Origin: Pseudomonas kribbensis
GTDB lineage: Bacteria; Pseudomonadota; Gammaproteobacteria; Pseudomonadales; Pseudomonadaceae
Direction of reading: 5' to 3'
DNA: 64,000 nucleotides
Assembly: GCF_003352185.1 (NCBI RefSeq)
Contig: NZ_CP029608.1
Location: 2,604,001 to 2,668,000 of the forward strand
Shown here: positions 28,501-35,700 of the stretch, in pieces
Numbering within the stretch: the first letter of the stretch is position 1
How the letters are laid out: every line of letters begins with the position of its first letter
The notes under the pieces: generated by a model
The model's database searches: none
Told to the model about the DNA's origin: nothing
What the model saw: only the letters and a program-made list of their open reading frames with translations
Translations under genes and position numbers: made by a program

Positions 28501-28599
28501 ACGGCCGATGAACAACACCGCGCACCGGTCGAGGCGTTTGCCATCGAGCCTGTGACCGCAAGCCTGGACGACGAAGACATGGAGGAGTTCGAAGTATGA
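19600..28599 (+). CDS. NRPS1: trimodular synthetase A-T-C-A-T-Cy-A-T-Ox
   Basis: A 2999-aa nonribosomal peptide synthetase. By eye: A1 about 28-530; T1 with carrier Ser579; C1 about 631-1067 with HHIISDG at 765; A2 about 1097-1584; T2 Ser1633; Cy about 1694-2120 with the D1825-D1830 heterocyclisation motif instead of HHxxxDG; A3 about 2148-2640; T3 (LGATS) Ser2687; and a C-terminal FMN nitroreductase/SagB-like oxidase about 2754-2981. It starts with A-T and no C domain, so it is an initiating enzyme. Codes read by alignment to PheA: A1 DVADVGAIDK (Arg-like), A2 DVQFIAQVVK (Pro-like), A3 DLYNMSLIWK (Cys). Cy plus Ox should give a thiazole. The acidic tail LDDEDMEEFEV may dock to NRPS2. There is no epimerase domain. 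An in-frame TAG 9 bases upstream fixes the start; the ribosome site is weak. Confidence 0.95.
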   Translation: MLDNTSLRGTNPAQPDVSSSIPFDTDLCVHGLFEAQVLRNPEAIAVRWQAEALSYRELNIRANRLAHHLRSLGVGPDVRVGICLERSLEMLVGVLAVLKAGGAYVPLDPAYPQARLAHMLADSAPPVVLTHGQARHVLTAALEQSTTVLDLGDSTHWSSQSPDNPDPHAAGLTPRHLAYVIYTSGSTGTPKGVMVEHRGLIAVSAAWAPLYALGEPINHLQMAGFSFDVFSADLIRALGFGGTLVLCPRYTLMDPPALYRLMRDAQIGFADFVPALLNPLLAWVEESGHDLSFLRTVVCGSDIWTAHSARQLRRLCGERVQIVQAYGVTEASIDSTCFEFTESSQIDAVLPIGQALPNTRIYLFDEQGEPVAEGVAGELYIGGVGVARGYLNLPQLTAERFIDNPFVAGERLYRTGDLARHRADGQLEFLGRNDSQAKLRGLRLELGEIETRLADVAGVRESVVLLRQDGLGEPRLVAYYCEKPGTTLSPRSLREQLQTSLPDYMVPTAFVRLDALPLTANGKVDRPNLPAPDVEAFDQQEYQAPQGSLETALAVIWAEVLGVERVGREDQFFALGGHSLLVMRVLAQVRHTLGLEVAPSTLFAAPVLKQFAERLQASQAAARPAIAALERTGAQTLSSAQQRLWFLAQMEGGNAAYHMPLNLRLRGLLDVPALERSFNQLVARHDALRTTFTAVEGEGRQQVSSPAHSLRLTVTDLQGPDAQERLTRLIDEEGARPFDLSRGPLMRVSLVRLAPDDHVLMLTQHHIISDGWSMGVLTRELGQLYEAALQDRDDPLPPLPVQYVDYAVWQKQWLTGEVLEQQNRYWRETLTGAPVLLELPTDHKRPPVQDYLGGFVPLVFDEALTTRLRALGMQQGTTLFMTLLAGFSLLLSRLSGQDDVVIGVPSANRPQQELEGLIGFFVNTLALRMTRSGSPSVAQWLQQARRVALGAQEHQDLPFEQVVELLNPPRSLAHSPLFQVLFAWEQDQDSDLLLTGLDVTPVESSHHVAKFDLQLALHERDGQIIGGLEYASGLFERGTVEQFGEYLRRVLTQMVEDSEQSLAGIKLLSAEQHQQIVHDWNRTARDTASLPGCVGHFETLARQTPDAVALLAEREQLSYSELNQAANRLAHYLIEQGVGPEHRVGLCLERSPQMVIGLLAILKAGAAYVPFDPAYPNERLAFMFSDAAPTMLLTQSSLMAGLPTNEAQICCLDTDASQWAQHPTDDPQVNVSPENLGYVLYTSGSTGRPKGVAHNRRALDNLINWQLDQATAPQRVLQFASLNFDVSFQEICSTLCQGGSLLLMTEDSRKDLAALRPTLVAEGVQRAFLPFAVLQQLAGLTEADAPMPAGGCEIITAGEALQINDELRGFVRGLGGAQLHNQYGPTETHVVSQFSLDCNKVESWPDAPPIGRPIANARLYVLDEHLNPVPVGVAGELYIAGACLARGYLNRPDLTAERFLPDPFSDEPGARMYRSGDLAKFQADGNVQYLGRIDQQVKLRGFRIELGEIDSLLQHQPGVQEAAVLLREDVAGDKRLVAYVVGSATSESLRAELQRQLPEHMIPSAWVRLSQLPLTRNGKLDRQALPAPERSAGATYEAPRNDIERQMAEIWAEVLKCERVGIHDNFFDLGGHSLLATRMIYAINQRMGAQLSLSSLFQTPVLMDLAAQVSREEQSVEPAFIQIEPDRNDRHEPFPLTDIQQAYWFGREATVSLGGVSAHGYEELRIPGFDAERFEQALNRMILRHDMLRVVFLSDGTQQVLAQVPTYRMPRSDLRGLPAEEAQRTLEATRERQSHQVLDASRWPLFEFSLSLLDDDITHLHISLDALIVDAASTQILARELMAFYVDPLLELAEPGLTFRDYVLAEQQLRNGRRYEQALGYWRERVTTLAPAPDLPLVRQPESIANPHFTRRDRDMSAAQWAQLKAVAKQFAVTPSVMLLTAFSEVLALWSRTPRFTLSLPLFNRMPLHSDVDEIIGDFTSLVLLEIGIDGALSFTDKARAVQAQLWRDIDHSVVSGVRVLRELSQARGVQQTAMPIVFNSTLSEAAPELAEFNLADALNAKHMHSITQTPQVWLDHTLLELEGRLLFNWDSIDELFPQGMIEQMFVAYNTLLDSLCEPTAWGANTPQLLPQARLPAPVDIQQTLPLMHELFERQALVTPEALAVIGTRQLTYAQLRNEARQLGARLQAQGVLPNRLVAVVMERGWEQVVATLAILYAGGAYLPIEPTQPAERLRHILERAEASLALTQPALLDKIEWPAQVTTIAVTDAVPNDALPLQPVQVNESNLAYVIYTSGSTGQPKGVVIDHRGAVNTLLDINRRFAVGPNDRVLAISSLSFDLSVYDFFGTLAVGAAVVILDPQLTLDPAHWLALIKRHQVSLWNSVPALLGMLVEYVEGEGGALPASLRVAMLSGDWIPLTLPERVWALQPDLQLISLGGATEASIWSIYYPVKHVDPAWRSIPYGKALDHQRFYVLDEALQVRPTWVAGQLYIGGIGLAKGYWRDEKLSAGSFFDHPLTGERLYRTGDLGRLLPDGNIEFLGREDNQVKVQGYRIELGEIEAALNRHPGVQSAVVRILGSTLGEKRLAGYVLKADPALQASDFTDYLTDKLPAYMIPSSFTFVEAWPLSSNGKVDKKRLPEPEQIVEQGPTLEVEGPQEQRLVEIVQGVLKRESIAANANLLNLGATSIDIVRISNALSGALQFRPHVAQLLAQPTLLHLLGMYRQNRARQELLGNVQPTPETPQDIIEDPQQRAQFKAEQRGRREFAQTLPAVALDLPQDPAFARRLSDYRSVRQFGAQPIATHAFAHILAALAQGQLDGEVKYQFPSAGGLYPIQAYLYVKPERVLGVPGGAYYYDPRQHRLLALQSGLLDPDTYDYFVNRPVYENAAFSLFFIADMAAIRPLYGERSRDFCHIESGAMAQLLSMTAVEHGLGLCGIGSVEEQQLTALFDLGPNHELIYSMIGGQRTADEQHRAPVEAFAIEPVTASLDDEDMEEFEV

Positions 28600-31500
28600 A
28601 TGCCGATCAATTGCTGGCGTTGTTCGCTCGCCATGGCGTGGTGCTCGAGGTGGACGGTGACAGGCTGCGTTGCAAGGCGCCGCGCGGGTTTCTCACCGAA
28701 GAACTGACAGCGGCGCTCAAGCTCCACAAGCAGGAACTGATTACCTTGCTCGGTGGCGGTGATGACGCAGTGATTCCCCGTCGTGCCGGCGCACACGCGT
28801 CCTGGCCGTTGTCGTTCTCGCAACGGCAGCTGTGGTTTCTCGATCAACTGGAACCCGGCAACCCGTTCTACAACGTGCCCACGGCGGTGACGCTGAAGGG
28901 GCAGTTGAGCGTCGCGCATCTGGAACGAGCACTGAACGAGCTGGTTGCCCGCCACGAAGCCCTGCGCACGACGTTTTGCAGTGTGGACGGTGAGCCGCGT
29001 CAGGTCGTGCATCCGTCGATGCCGCTGTCGTTGTCGGTGACGGATCTGCGCCATTTGCCTGCCGCAGAGCGCGAGCAGCAAGTACGATTCGCCGTCGAGC
29101 AGGACGCCCGGGCACCGTTCGATCTGGCCACCGGCCCATTGCTGCGGGCGTCGTTACTGCGCGTGGATGAAGACGAATACCTGTGGCTGTACAGCGTGCA
29201 TCACATCATCGCCGACGGTTGGTCGATGGGCGTGATCCAGCAGGAAGTCGCGACGTTGTACGGCGATTATCTGCGTGGAGAAACCTCGACGCTTGCGCCG
29301 TTGCCGGTGCAATACGCCGACTACGCCTGCTGGCAGCAACAGCGCATCGGTGGTGCGGCGCTGGATGCTCAACTCGATTACTGGCGTCGCACCCTGGACG
29401 ACGCGCCGCTGTTGTCGACCCTGCCCGCCGACCGGCAGCGCCCGTTGGTGCAGCGTTATGTCGGTGCCACGTTCAGTTCCTCCGTCGATGGCGGCACTTT
29501 GCGCGAGCTCACGGCGCTGGCCCGGCAGACCCAGGGCACGCTGTTCAACGTATTGCTGGGGGCGCTGGCAGTGCTGTTGTGGCGCCACAGCGGTCAGCAG
29601 GATCTGTGCATCGGCACGCCGTTCGCCAACCGCAATCGCCCGGAAGTCGAGCCGCTGATCGGTCACTTCGTCAACACGCTGGTGCTGCGTCAGCGTCTGA
29701 ATCCGCAGCAGACCTTCGCCGAATTGCTGCGCGACGTGCGCGGCCAGATGCTCGACGTTCACGCCCACCAGGACGTGCCGTTCGAGCGCGTGGTCGAAGC
29801 CGTCAACCCGCAGCGCGATCCCGGTCATTCGCCGCTGTTCCAGGTGATGCTGGTGTTGCAGAACACCCCCGGCAGCGGCGTACGGATGCCCGATCTGGAA
29901 CTGACGCCGTACGGCACCAGCAGTGCCACGGCCAAGTTTGACCTGGCGTTCGAATGGGTCGAGCGGGCAGGGCGACTGGACTTGCTGGTGGAATACAACA
30001 CCGACCTCTATGACGTCGCGACCATCGAGCGCCTGAGCGGGCATTACCGTCATCTACTTGAGCAGATCGCCGCCGACGCCAAGCAACCGATCAATGCGTT
30101 GCCGTTGATGAACGAGGCTGAACGTCAGCGGGTGCTGGTCGATTTCAACCGCACAATGCCGCTGTCGCAACCGGCGCAATGCGTGCATCAACTGGTCGAA
30201 GCTCAGGCCGCGAGCAACCCTCAGGCCTGCGCAGTGGTGTTCGAGGACGAATCCCTGAGCTACGCCGAACTCAATGCCCGGTCCAACCGACTCGCGCGGC
30301 ATTTGCGCACATTGGGCGTCGGCCCGGACGTGCGCGTGGCGGTGTGCATCGAGCGTTCGTTGGAACAGCCGGTGGCGTTGCTGGCAGTGCTCAAGGCCGG
30401 TGGCGCCTATGTGCCGCTGGACCCCGATTATCCGCTGGGACGCCTGAGCCATATGCTCGGCGACAGCACGCCGGCGGTGCTGCTGACCCTCGGCTCGGCA
30501 CACGGGATTTTGCGTCAGGCTATACAAGGTTCGACCTGGGAAGCGCCGATTCTCGATCTCGAAAAAGATGCCGCGAGCTGGGCGTCATTGCCCGCCGACA
30601 ATCTCGACCCACGCAATGTCGGCGTCACCCCTGACCATCTCGCCTACGTGATCTACACCTCGGGCACCACCGGTTTACCGAAGGGCGCGATGGTTGCCCA
30701 CCGTGGCCTGAGTAACCTGCTGCTGTGGTGCTTGCAGGTCTGCGGTGAGGCGGGGGCGATGCTGCACAAGATCCCGTTCGGTTTCGATGCCTCGGCGTGG
30801 GAGACATTCTGGCCGCTGGCAACCGGCGGGCGTCTGATCATTGCGAAGCCCGGCGGGCATTACGAACCGGCGTATCTGGCGCGCGAGGTACGCGAGCAGA
30901 AGGTCACGGCGCTGGTGTTCGTGCCGGCGATGTTGCAGCTGTTTCTGGAAGTCGAAGAAGTCAGCCTGTGTACGTCGCTGACCGATGTATTCAGCGGCGG
31001 CGGTGAACTGCCGCCCGCCCTGGCCCGGCGTTTTCAGGAGCGCCTGCCCCATGCGCGGCTGCACAACGTCTACGGCCCGACCGAAACCACGGTGATCAAC
31101 AGCATCTGGACCCTTGAGCCCGGCGCCGACGTGCCCGCCAGCAAACTGCCGATCGGCCGGCCGATTTCCAACAACCGTTTTTACGTACTCGATGACCGCG
31201 ACGAGCCGGTGCCCGTGGGTGTCACCGGGCAATTGCACATCGGTGGCGTCGGCGTGGCCCGGGGGTATCTGGGGCTGGCGCAGCTCAGTGCCGAGCGCTT
31301 TATCGACAATCCGTTCGTGGCAGGCGATCGCCTCTATCGCAGCGGCGATCTGGCGCGCTATCGCCCGGACGGCCAACTGGAGTTTCTCGGGCGCAACGAC
31401 TTCCAGGTCAAGTTGCGCGGTGTGCGTCTGGAACTGGGCGAGATCGAAGCCCGGCTCGAAGCGTTTCCCGGCATCCGCAGCGCCGTGGTGCTGATGGTCG

Positions 31501-32708
31501 GCGACGCGCCGCAGGACCAGCGGCTGGTGGCCTGTTGCGTTGTTTCCGAGTCGATGGATGAAGCGGCGGCGCAGGCCCATCTGGCAATGACGCTGCCCCG
31601 AGCGGTGGTCCCCGGCAGTTATCTGTGGCTCGACGCCTTGCCGCTGACCGCCAATGGCAAGGTCGATCGGACTGCGCTGATGGCGTTGGCGGACGAGGAA
31701 ATGGTCAATCGTCAGGTCAACCTGAGCAGCCCGCGCGACCACATTGAACTGACGCTGTACCAGATCTGGAAACGCCTCCTGCTGGTGCCGCAGATCGGCA
31801 TTCGCGACAACTTCTTCAACGTCGGCGGCACCTCCATCGCCGCAATCAAGATGGCCCATGAAATCAGCCAGGTGTTCGCGGTTGAAATGCCGGTACGCGT
31901 GGTGCTCAGCTACCCGACCATCGAAGCACTGGGCGGCTGGCTGCGGGTCGGGGCGAACCCGGCGGTGGCGCAGGGCAATCTGATCGAGTTCCGGCGCGGT
32001 AGCGGCCAGCACAACGTGGTGTGCATTCACCCGGCGGGCGGCACGGCGTTCTGTTACCTGTCGCTGGCCAAGGTGTTGCCGGACGAGGCCGGTGTTTACG
32101 GGGTGCAATCGCCGGGGCTGAATCCGGGGGAGAGTACCGAGCCGACGGTTGAAGCGATGGCCGAAGCGTATCTGCGATTGATCGAACCGCTGACGACGCA
32201 ACCGCTAATTCTCACCGGGCTGTCGTTCGGTGGCCTGGTGGCTTATGAAATGGCTCGGTTGCTGACGGCGGCGGGGCATCGTCACGTGACGGTGGTGCTG
32301 CTCGATACTCAGGGCAGCGACGATCCGGGTTTCCGCGAACAGATCGGTACCGTGGACATGGCCGAGTTCCGCGACAAACTGGTGCGCTTCAACGGCATGT
32401 ACCCCGGCATCGAAGACGCGCAAGTCGAGCGCTATTTCCACATCTACAACCACAACCGTCTGGCCATGGCCGCCTATGAATGTGCGCCGCGCGCCGGGCG
32501 TGTGGTGCTGATCCAGGCGCGGGAAGACTTCAGCCGCCATCAGTTGCATGAACTGCGCGGTTTCTGGCGGCGGCGCACAGGTAGCGGCTATCTGGCGAAA
32601 CTGGTCAGCGGCGGGCACTGGGACATGCTCGAAAGTGCGGAGATCCATCGGGTGTCGCAGATCATCCGGCAGGAGCTGCAGCGCTTCGCCGCGCAGGAGG
32701 CGAAATGA
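28596..32708 (+). CDS. NRPS2: TubC docking domain-C-A-T-TE
   Basis: A 1370-aa synthetase whose ATG overlaps the NRPS1 stop (ATGA). Residues 1-55 (MNADQLLALFARHGVVLEVD...) are a TubC-type N-terminal docking domain, the usual partner of an upstream NRPS tail. The C domain spans about 70-500 with HHIIADG at 202, the A domain about 530-1020, the carrier Ser is 1080 (VGGTS), and the type I thioesterase spans about 1120-1370 with Ser1210 in GLSFGG and a His in GGHWDML. It should take the Arg-Pro-thiazole chain from NRPS1, add one residue and release or transfer it. The A-domain code reads about DAWVFGVVIK, which suggests a hydrophobic substrate but matches no code I can name. Confidence 0.95.
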   Translation: MNADQLLALFARHGVVLEVDGDRLRCKAPRGFLTEELTAALKLHKQELITLLGGGDDAVIPRRAGAHASWPLSFSQRQLWFLDQLEPGNPFYNVPTAVTLKGQLSVAHLERALNELVARHEALRTTFCSVDGEPRQVVHPSMPLSLSVTDLRHLPAAEREQQVRFAVEQDARAPFDLATGPLLRASLLRVDEDEYLWLYSVHHIIADGWSMGVIQQEVATLYGDYLRGETSTLAPLPVQYADYACWQQQRIGGAALDAQLDYWRRTLDDAPLLSTLPADRQRPLVQRYVGATFSSSVDGGTLRELTALARQTQGTLFNVLLGALAVLLWRHSGQQDLCIGTPFANRNRPEVEPLIGHFVNTLVLRQRLNPQQTFAELLRDVRGQMLDVHAHQDVPFERVVEAVNPQRDPGHSPLFQVMLVLQNTPGSGVRMPDLELTPYGTSSATAKFDLAFEWVERAGRLDLLVEYNTDLYDVATIERLSGHYRHLLEQIAADAKQPINALPLMNEAERQRVLVDFNRTMPLSQPAQCVHQLVEAQAASNPQACAVVFEDESLSYAELNARSNRLARHLRTLGVGPDVRVAVCIERSLEQPVALLAVLKAGGAYVPLDPDYPLGRLSHMLGDSTPAVLLTLGSAHGILRQAIQGSTWEAPILDLEKDAASWASLPADNLDPRNVGVTPDHLAYVIYTSGTTGLPKGAMVAHRGLSNLLLWCLQVCGEAGAMLHKIPFGFDASAWETFWPLATGGRLIIAKPGGHYEPAYLAREVREQKVTALVFVPAMLQLFLEVEEVSLCTSLTDVFSGGGELPPALARRFQERLPHARLHNVYGPTETTVINSIWTLEPGADVPASKLPIGRPISNNRFYVLDDRDEPVPVGVTGQLHIGGVGVARGYLGLAQLSAERFIDNPFVAGDRLYRSGDLARYRPDGQLEFLGRNDFQVKLRGVRLELGEIEARLEAFPGIRSAVVLMVGDAPQDQRLVACCVVSESMDEAAAQAHLAMTLPRAVVPGSYLWLDALPLTANGKVDRTALMALADEEMVNRQVNLSSPRDHIELTLYQIWKRLLLVPQIGIRDNFFNVGGTSIAAIKMAHEISQVFAVEMPVRVVLSYPTIEALGGWLRVGANPAVAQGNLIEFRRGSGQHNVVCIHPAGGTAFCYLSLAKVLPDEAGVYGVQSPGLNPGESTEPTVEAMAEAYLRLIEPLTTQPLILTGLSFGGLVAYEMARLLTAAGHRHVTVVLLDTQGSDDPGFREQIGTVDMAEFRDKLVRFNGMYPGIEDAQVERYFHIYNHNRLAMAAYECAPRAGRVVLIQAREDFSRHQLHELRGFWRRRTGSGYLAKLVSGGHWDMLESAEIHRVSQIIRQELQRFAAQEAK

Positions 32709-35700
32709 TGAGTGCGTCCAATGACCTGACGTTGCTCGCGCGCTTTGCCGAGCAAGTGCGGCGTAATCCGCAAGCTGCGGCCGTCATCGACGGCTCGGTA
32801 ACCCTGACTTACGCCGAACTGGCCAGCGCCAGCGAGCGCATCGCCCGAGGGTTGCTGGCACGCGGCGTCGAGCCTGGTCAGTCGCTGGCGTTGTGCATGC
32901 CACGTAGCTGGCAGTGGCTGGCGGCGATTCTCGGCGCATTGAAAGTCGGCGCCGTGGTTGTGCCGCTGGACCGTGCCAGTCCGCTCAAGCGTCGGCAGTT
33001 GATGCTGGCGGATGCGGCCTGTGCCGGCCTGATTACCCTGGACGAAGAACCTCAGTGGTCGCCTTCATTGTGGCAGTCCAGCGTCGAGGCCTTGCTCGAC
33101 CAGCCGGACACTCCGCCGCAAGCGCTGACCGCAGAGTTCGCCGAAGTGATGTTCCTGTTTTACACCTCGGGCACCACCGGCATTCCGAAAGCCGTGGAAG
33201 TCGGCGAACGCGGTCTGCTTCGCCTGGCGCACACCAACGGCTATATCGAGATTCGCCCGGCCGACCGGTTCGCCTGCCTGTCCAACCCGGCGTTCGACGC
33301 GTGCAGTTTCGAGCTGTGGGCGCCGCTGCTCAACGGCGGTTGCTGCGTGATGATCGCCGACGAAGACGTGCTGGATGCGCGCCGACTGACCGAGGTGCTG
33401 GAGCGGACGCAGGTCGACAACCTGTTCATGACGGTGTCGTTGTTCAATACCTTGATTGCCGAATGGCCGTCGTGCTTTTCCAGCGCACGTCAGGTATTGA
33501 TCGGCGGCGAGCAGATCAGTGCTGCGGCGGTTCGTGCATGGTATCGAGCCAATCCTGAAAGCCAGTGCCGGATTCATAACGTCTATGGCCCCACCGAATG
33601 CACCACGTTTGCCCTGTGCTGGCCGATCAGCCGCGACTTTACCGGTGACCTCGCGCCCATTGGCCGAGCACTTCCGGATACCGGCGTGCAGGTGCTGGAC
33701 GAGCAGCAACGGCCGGTGCCGGCGGGAGAGGTGGGCGAGTTGTATCTGAGTGGCAGCGGCGTCGCCCGTGGCTACCGTAACCGGCCCGAAGAAACGGCCC
33801 GTCAGTTTGTCCGATTGCCCGGCCTCGACGGTGGCGCATACGTCCATTACCGCACCGGCGATCTGGTGCGCTGCAATGCCGAAGGCCTGATCGAATGTCT
33901 GGGACGGGTTGATCGACAGGTGAAAATTCGCGGCTTCCGCATCGAGCCGGGGGAGGTGGAGCAACGGATACTGGAGCATCCGGGCGTGACGCAGGTGTAC
34001 GTCTGCACCCGGCGTCAGGCGGCGGAAGATCATCAGCTGCTGGCGTTCATCGTGGCGCGCGGGGAGCTGGACTATCACGCCTTCGAAGTCCATCTGCGGG
34101 CGCAACTGGCGCCGTATATGCGGCCGCATCAGTTGTTCCTGCTGGAGCGTCTGCCGCTGACGGCCAATGGCAAGATCGATCGCGACAGCTTGCTGGGGCA
34201 GCCGCTGAGTCCATGGCATCCAGCTTCCGTAGCCATGGAAAACGACAACACTTCGCCGGCGCTGGACTGGTTGCTGAGTCAGGCCCGTTCGCTGCTCGGT
34301 CAACCGGGCTTGAACGCGCAGGACGACTGGCTGGGTAGTGGCGGCGATTCGCTCAAGGCCATGCGTCTGCGTTCGGCAATTCGTACCCGTTGGCAGCGCG
34401 AGATCCCCCTCGACAAGTTGCTCAACGAGTCTTTCTCATCATTGGCCGGACAACTGCTGGGCGAGCATGGCGAGTCGACCTATCCCCCTGCGCCCGGGAT
34501 CAGTTGCGCCGCACGCTTGCCGGCCACCGCCGAACAGCGCCGCCTGTGGCTGTTGCAGCAGCGCACGCCGACCTCGACCGCTTACAGCGTGCCGCTGATT
34601 CTGCATCTGGCGGCAGGTGTCGAGGTCGCGGCACTGGGCGAGGCCGTTGACCGTCTGGTGAAGCGCCATCCTGGTTTGCGCACGGCATTCGCATCGGGGG
34701 GCGATGGTCTTGATCAGTTGATCGCCGAGCAAGGCCCGGCCAGCCGCACCTTTGCTGTCGGGCATTTCACCGAAGACAACTGGCAGGCGTTCGCGGAGCT
34801 GGTGTTCGCCACGCCATTCGACCTGTCCACGCCAAACCTGTTTCAAGCGTGGCTGTTGCCGTTCGCCGATGGCAGCTGTCGGCTGCTGCTGAACCTGCAT
34901 CACATCATCGTCGATGGCTGGTCGGTGAATCTGTTGTTCGACGACCTGAAGCAGCTCTATGCCGACGCTGTGCAAGGTCGCGAAAGTACTGAATCGGCAG
35001 CCCATCTGACGACGCTGGAGTTTGGCCAGTGGCAGCGGCAGTGGAGCGTCGATCCGCATTACCGCGACCAGCGTCGCGCTCTGGCCGAGTTACATCGTCG
35101 GCAGGAGGAACCGTCGCCTGCATTAATGCCGATGCGCGAAATCAGCCCGGACGCCCGGTTACACCGGGAACCGTTGGGCGCCATGCGCAGCGCCGCCCTC
35201 GAACGGTTCTGCACGCAACAGCGACTGACACGTTTCGAAGTGCTGTTCAGTGTCTTCGCCTGGAGTCTTTACGTCCTGACCGGGTGCGAGCGACCCCGGA
35301 TCGCCAGCCCGGTGGCCAACCGGCCCCTGGCTGAGCTCGAGGACAGCGTCGGCATGTTCGCCAACACCGTGCTGATTCCCACCGTCGTTGACCACGAGCT
35401 GACCCTCGGCGAGCAACTGCGCAAGCAGACTGCAACGGTACGCGAGGTATTAGCGCTGCAGGACGTGGCGCTGGCGGATCTGGTGGAAGACCTGCGGTTG
35501 TCGTCGAGTACCGCGCTGTTCGATTTCATGTTCGTGCTGGAAAACACTGATTACGCGGCGTTGGTCGATTCAAACCTGTGCGCCACGCTGGAATTCAACG
35601 AGCAGTTGCACGCCAAGTGCCCGCTGACCTTATTGATGGTGGGCAGCGGTTCGCAGCTTGAGTGTTGGTGGGAATATCAGTGCAGCTATTTCGATGCCGA

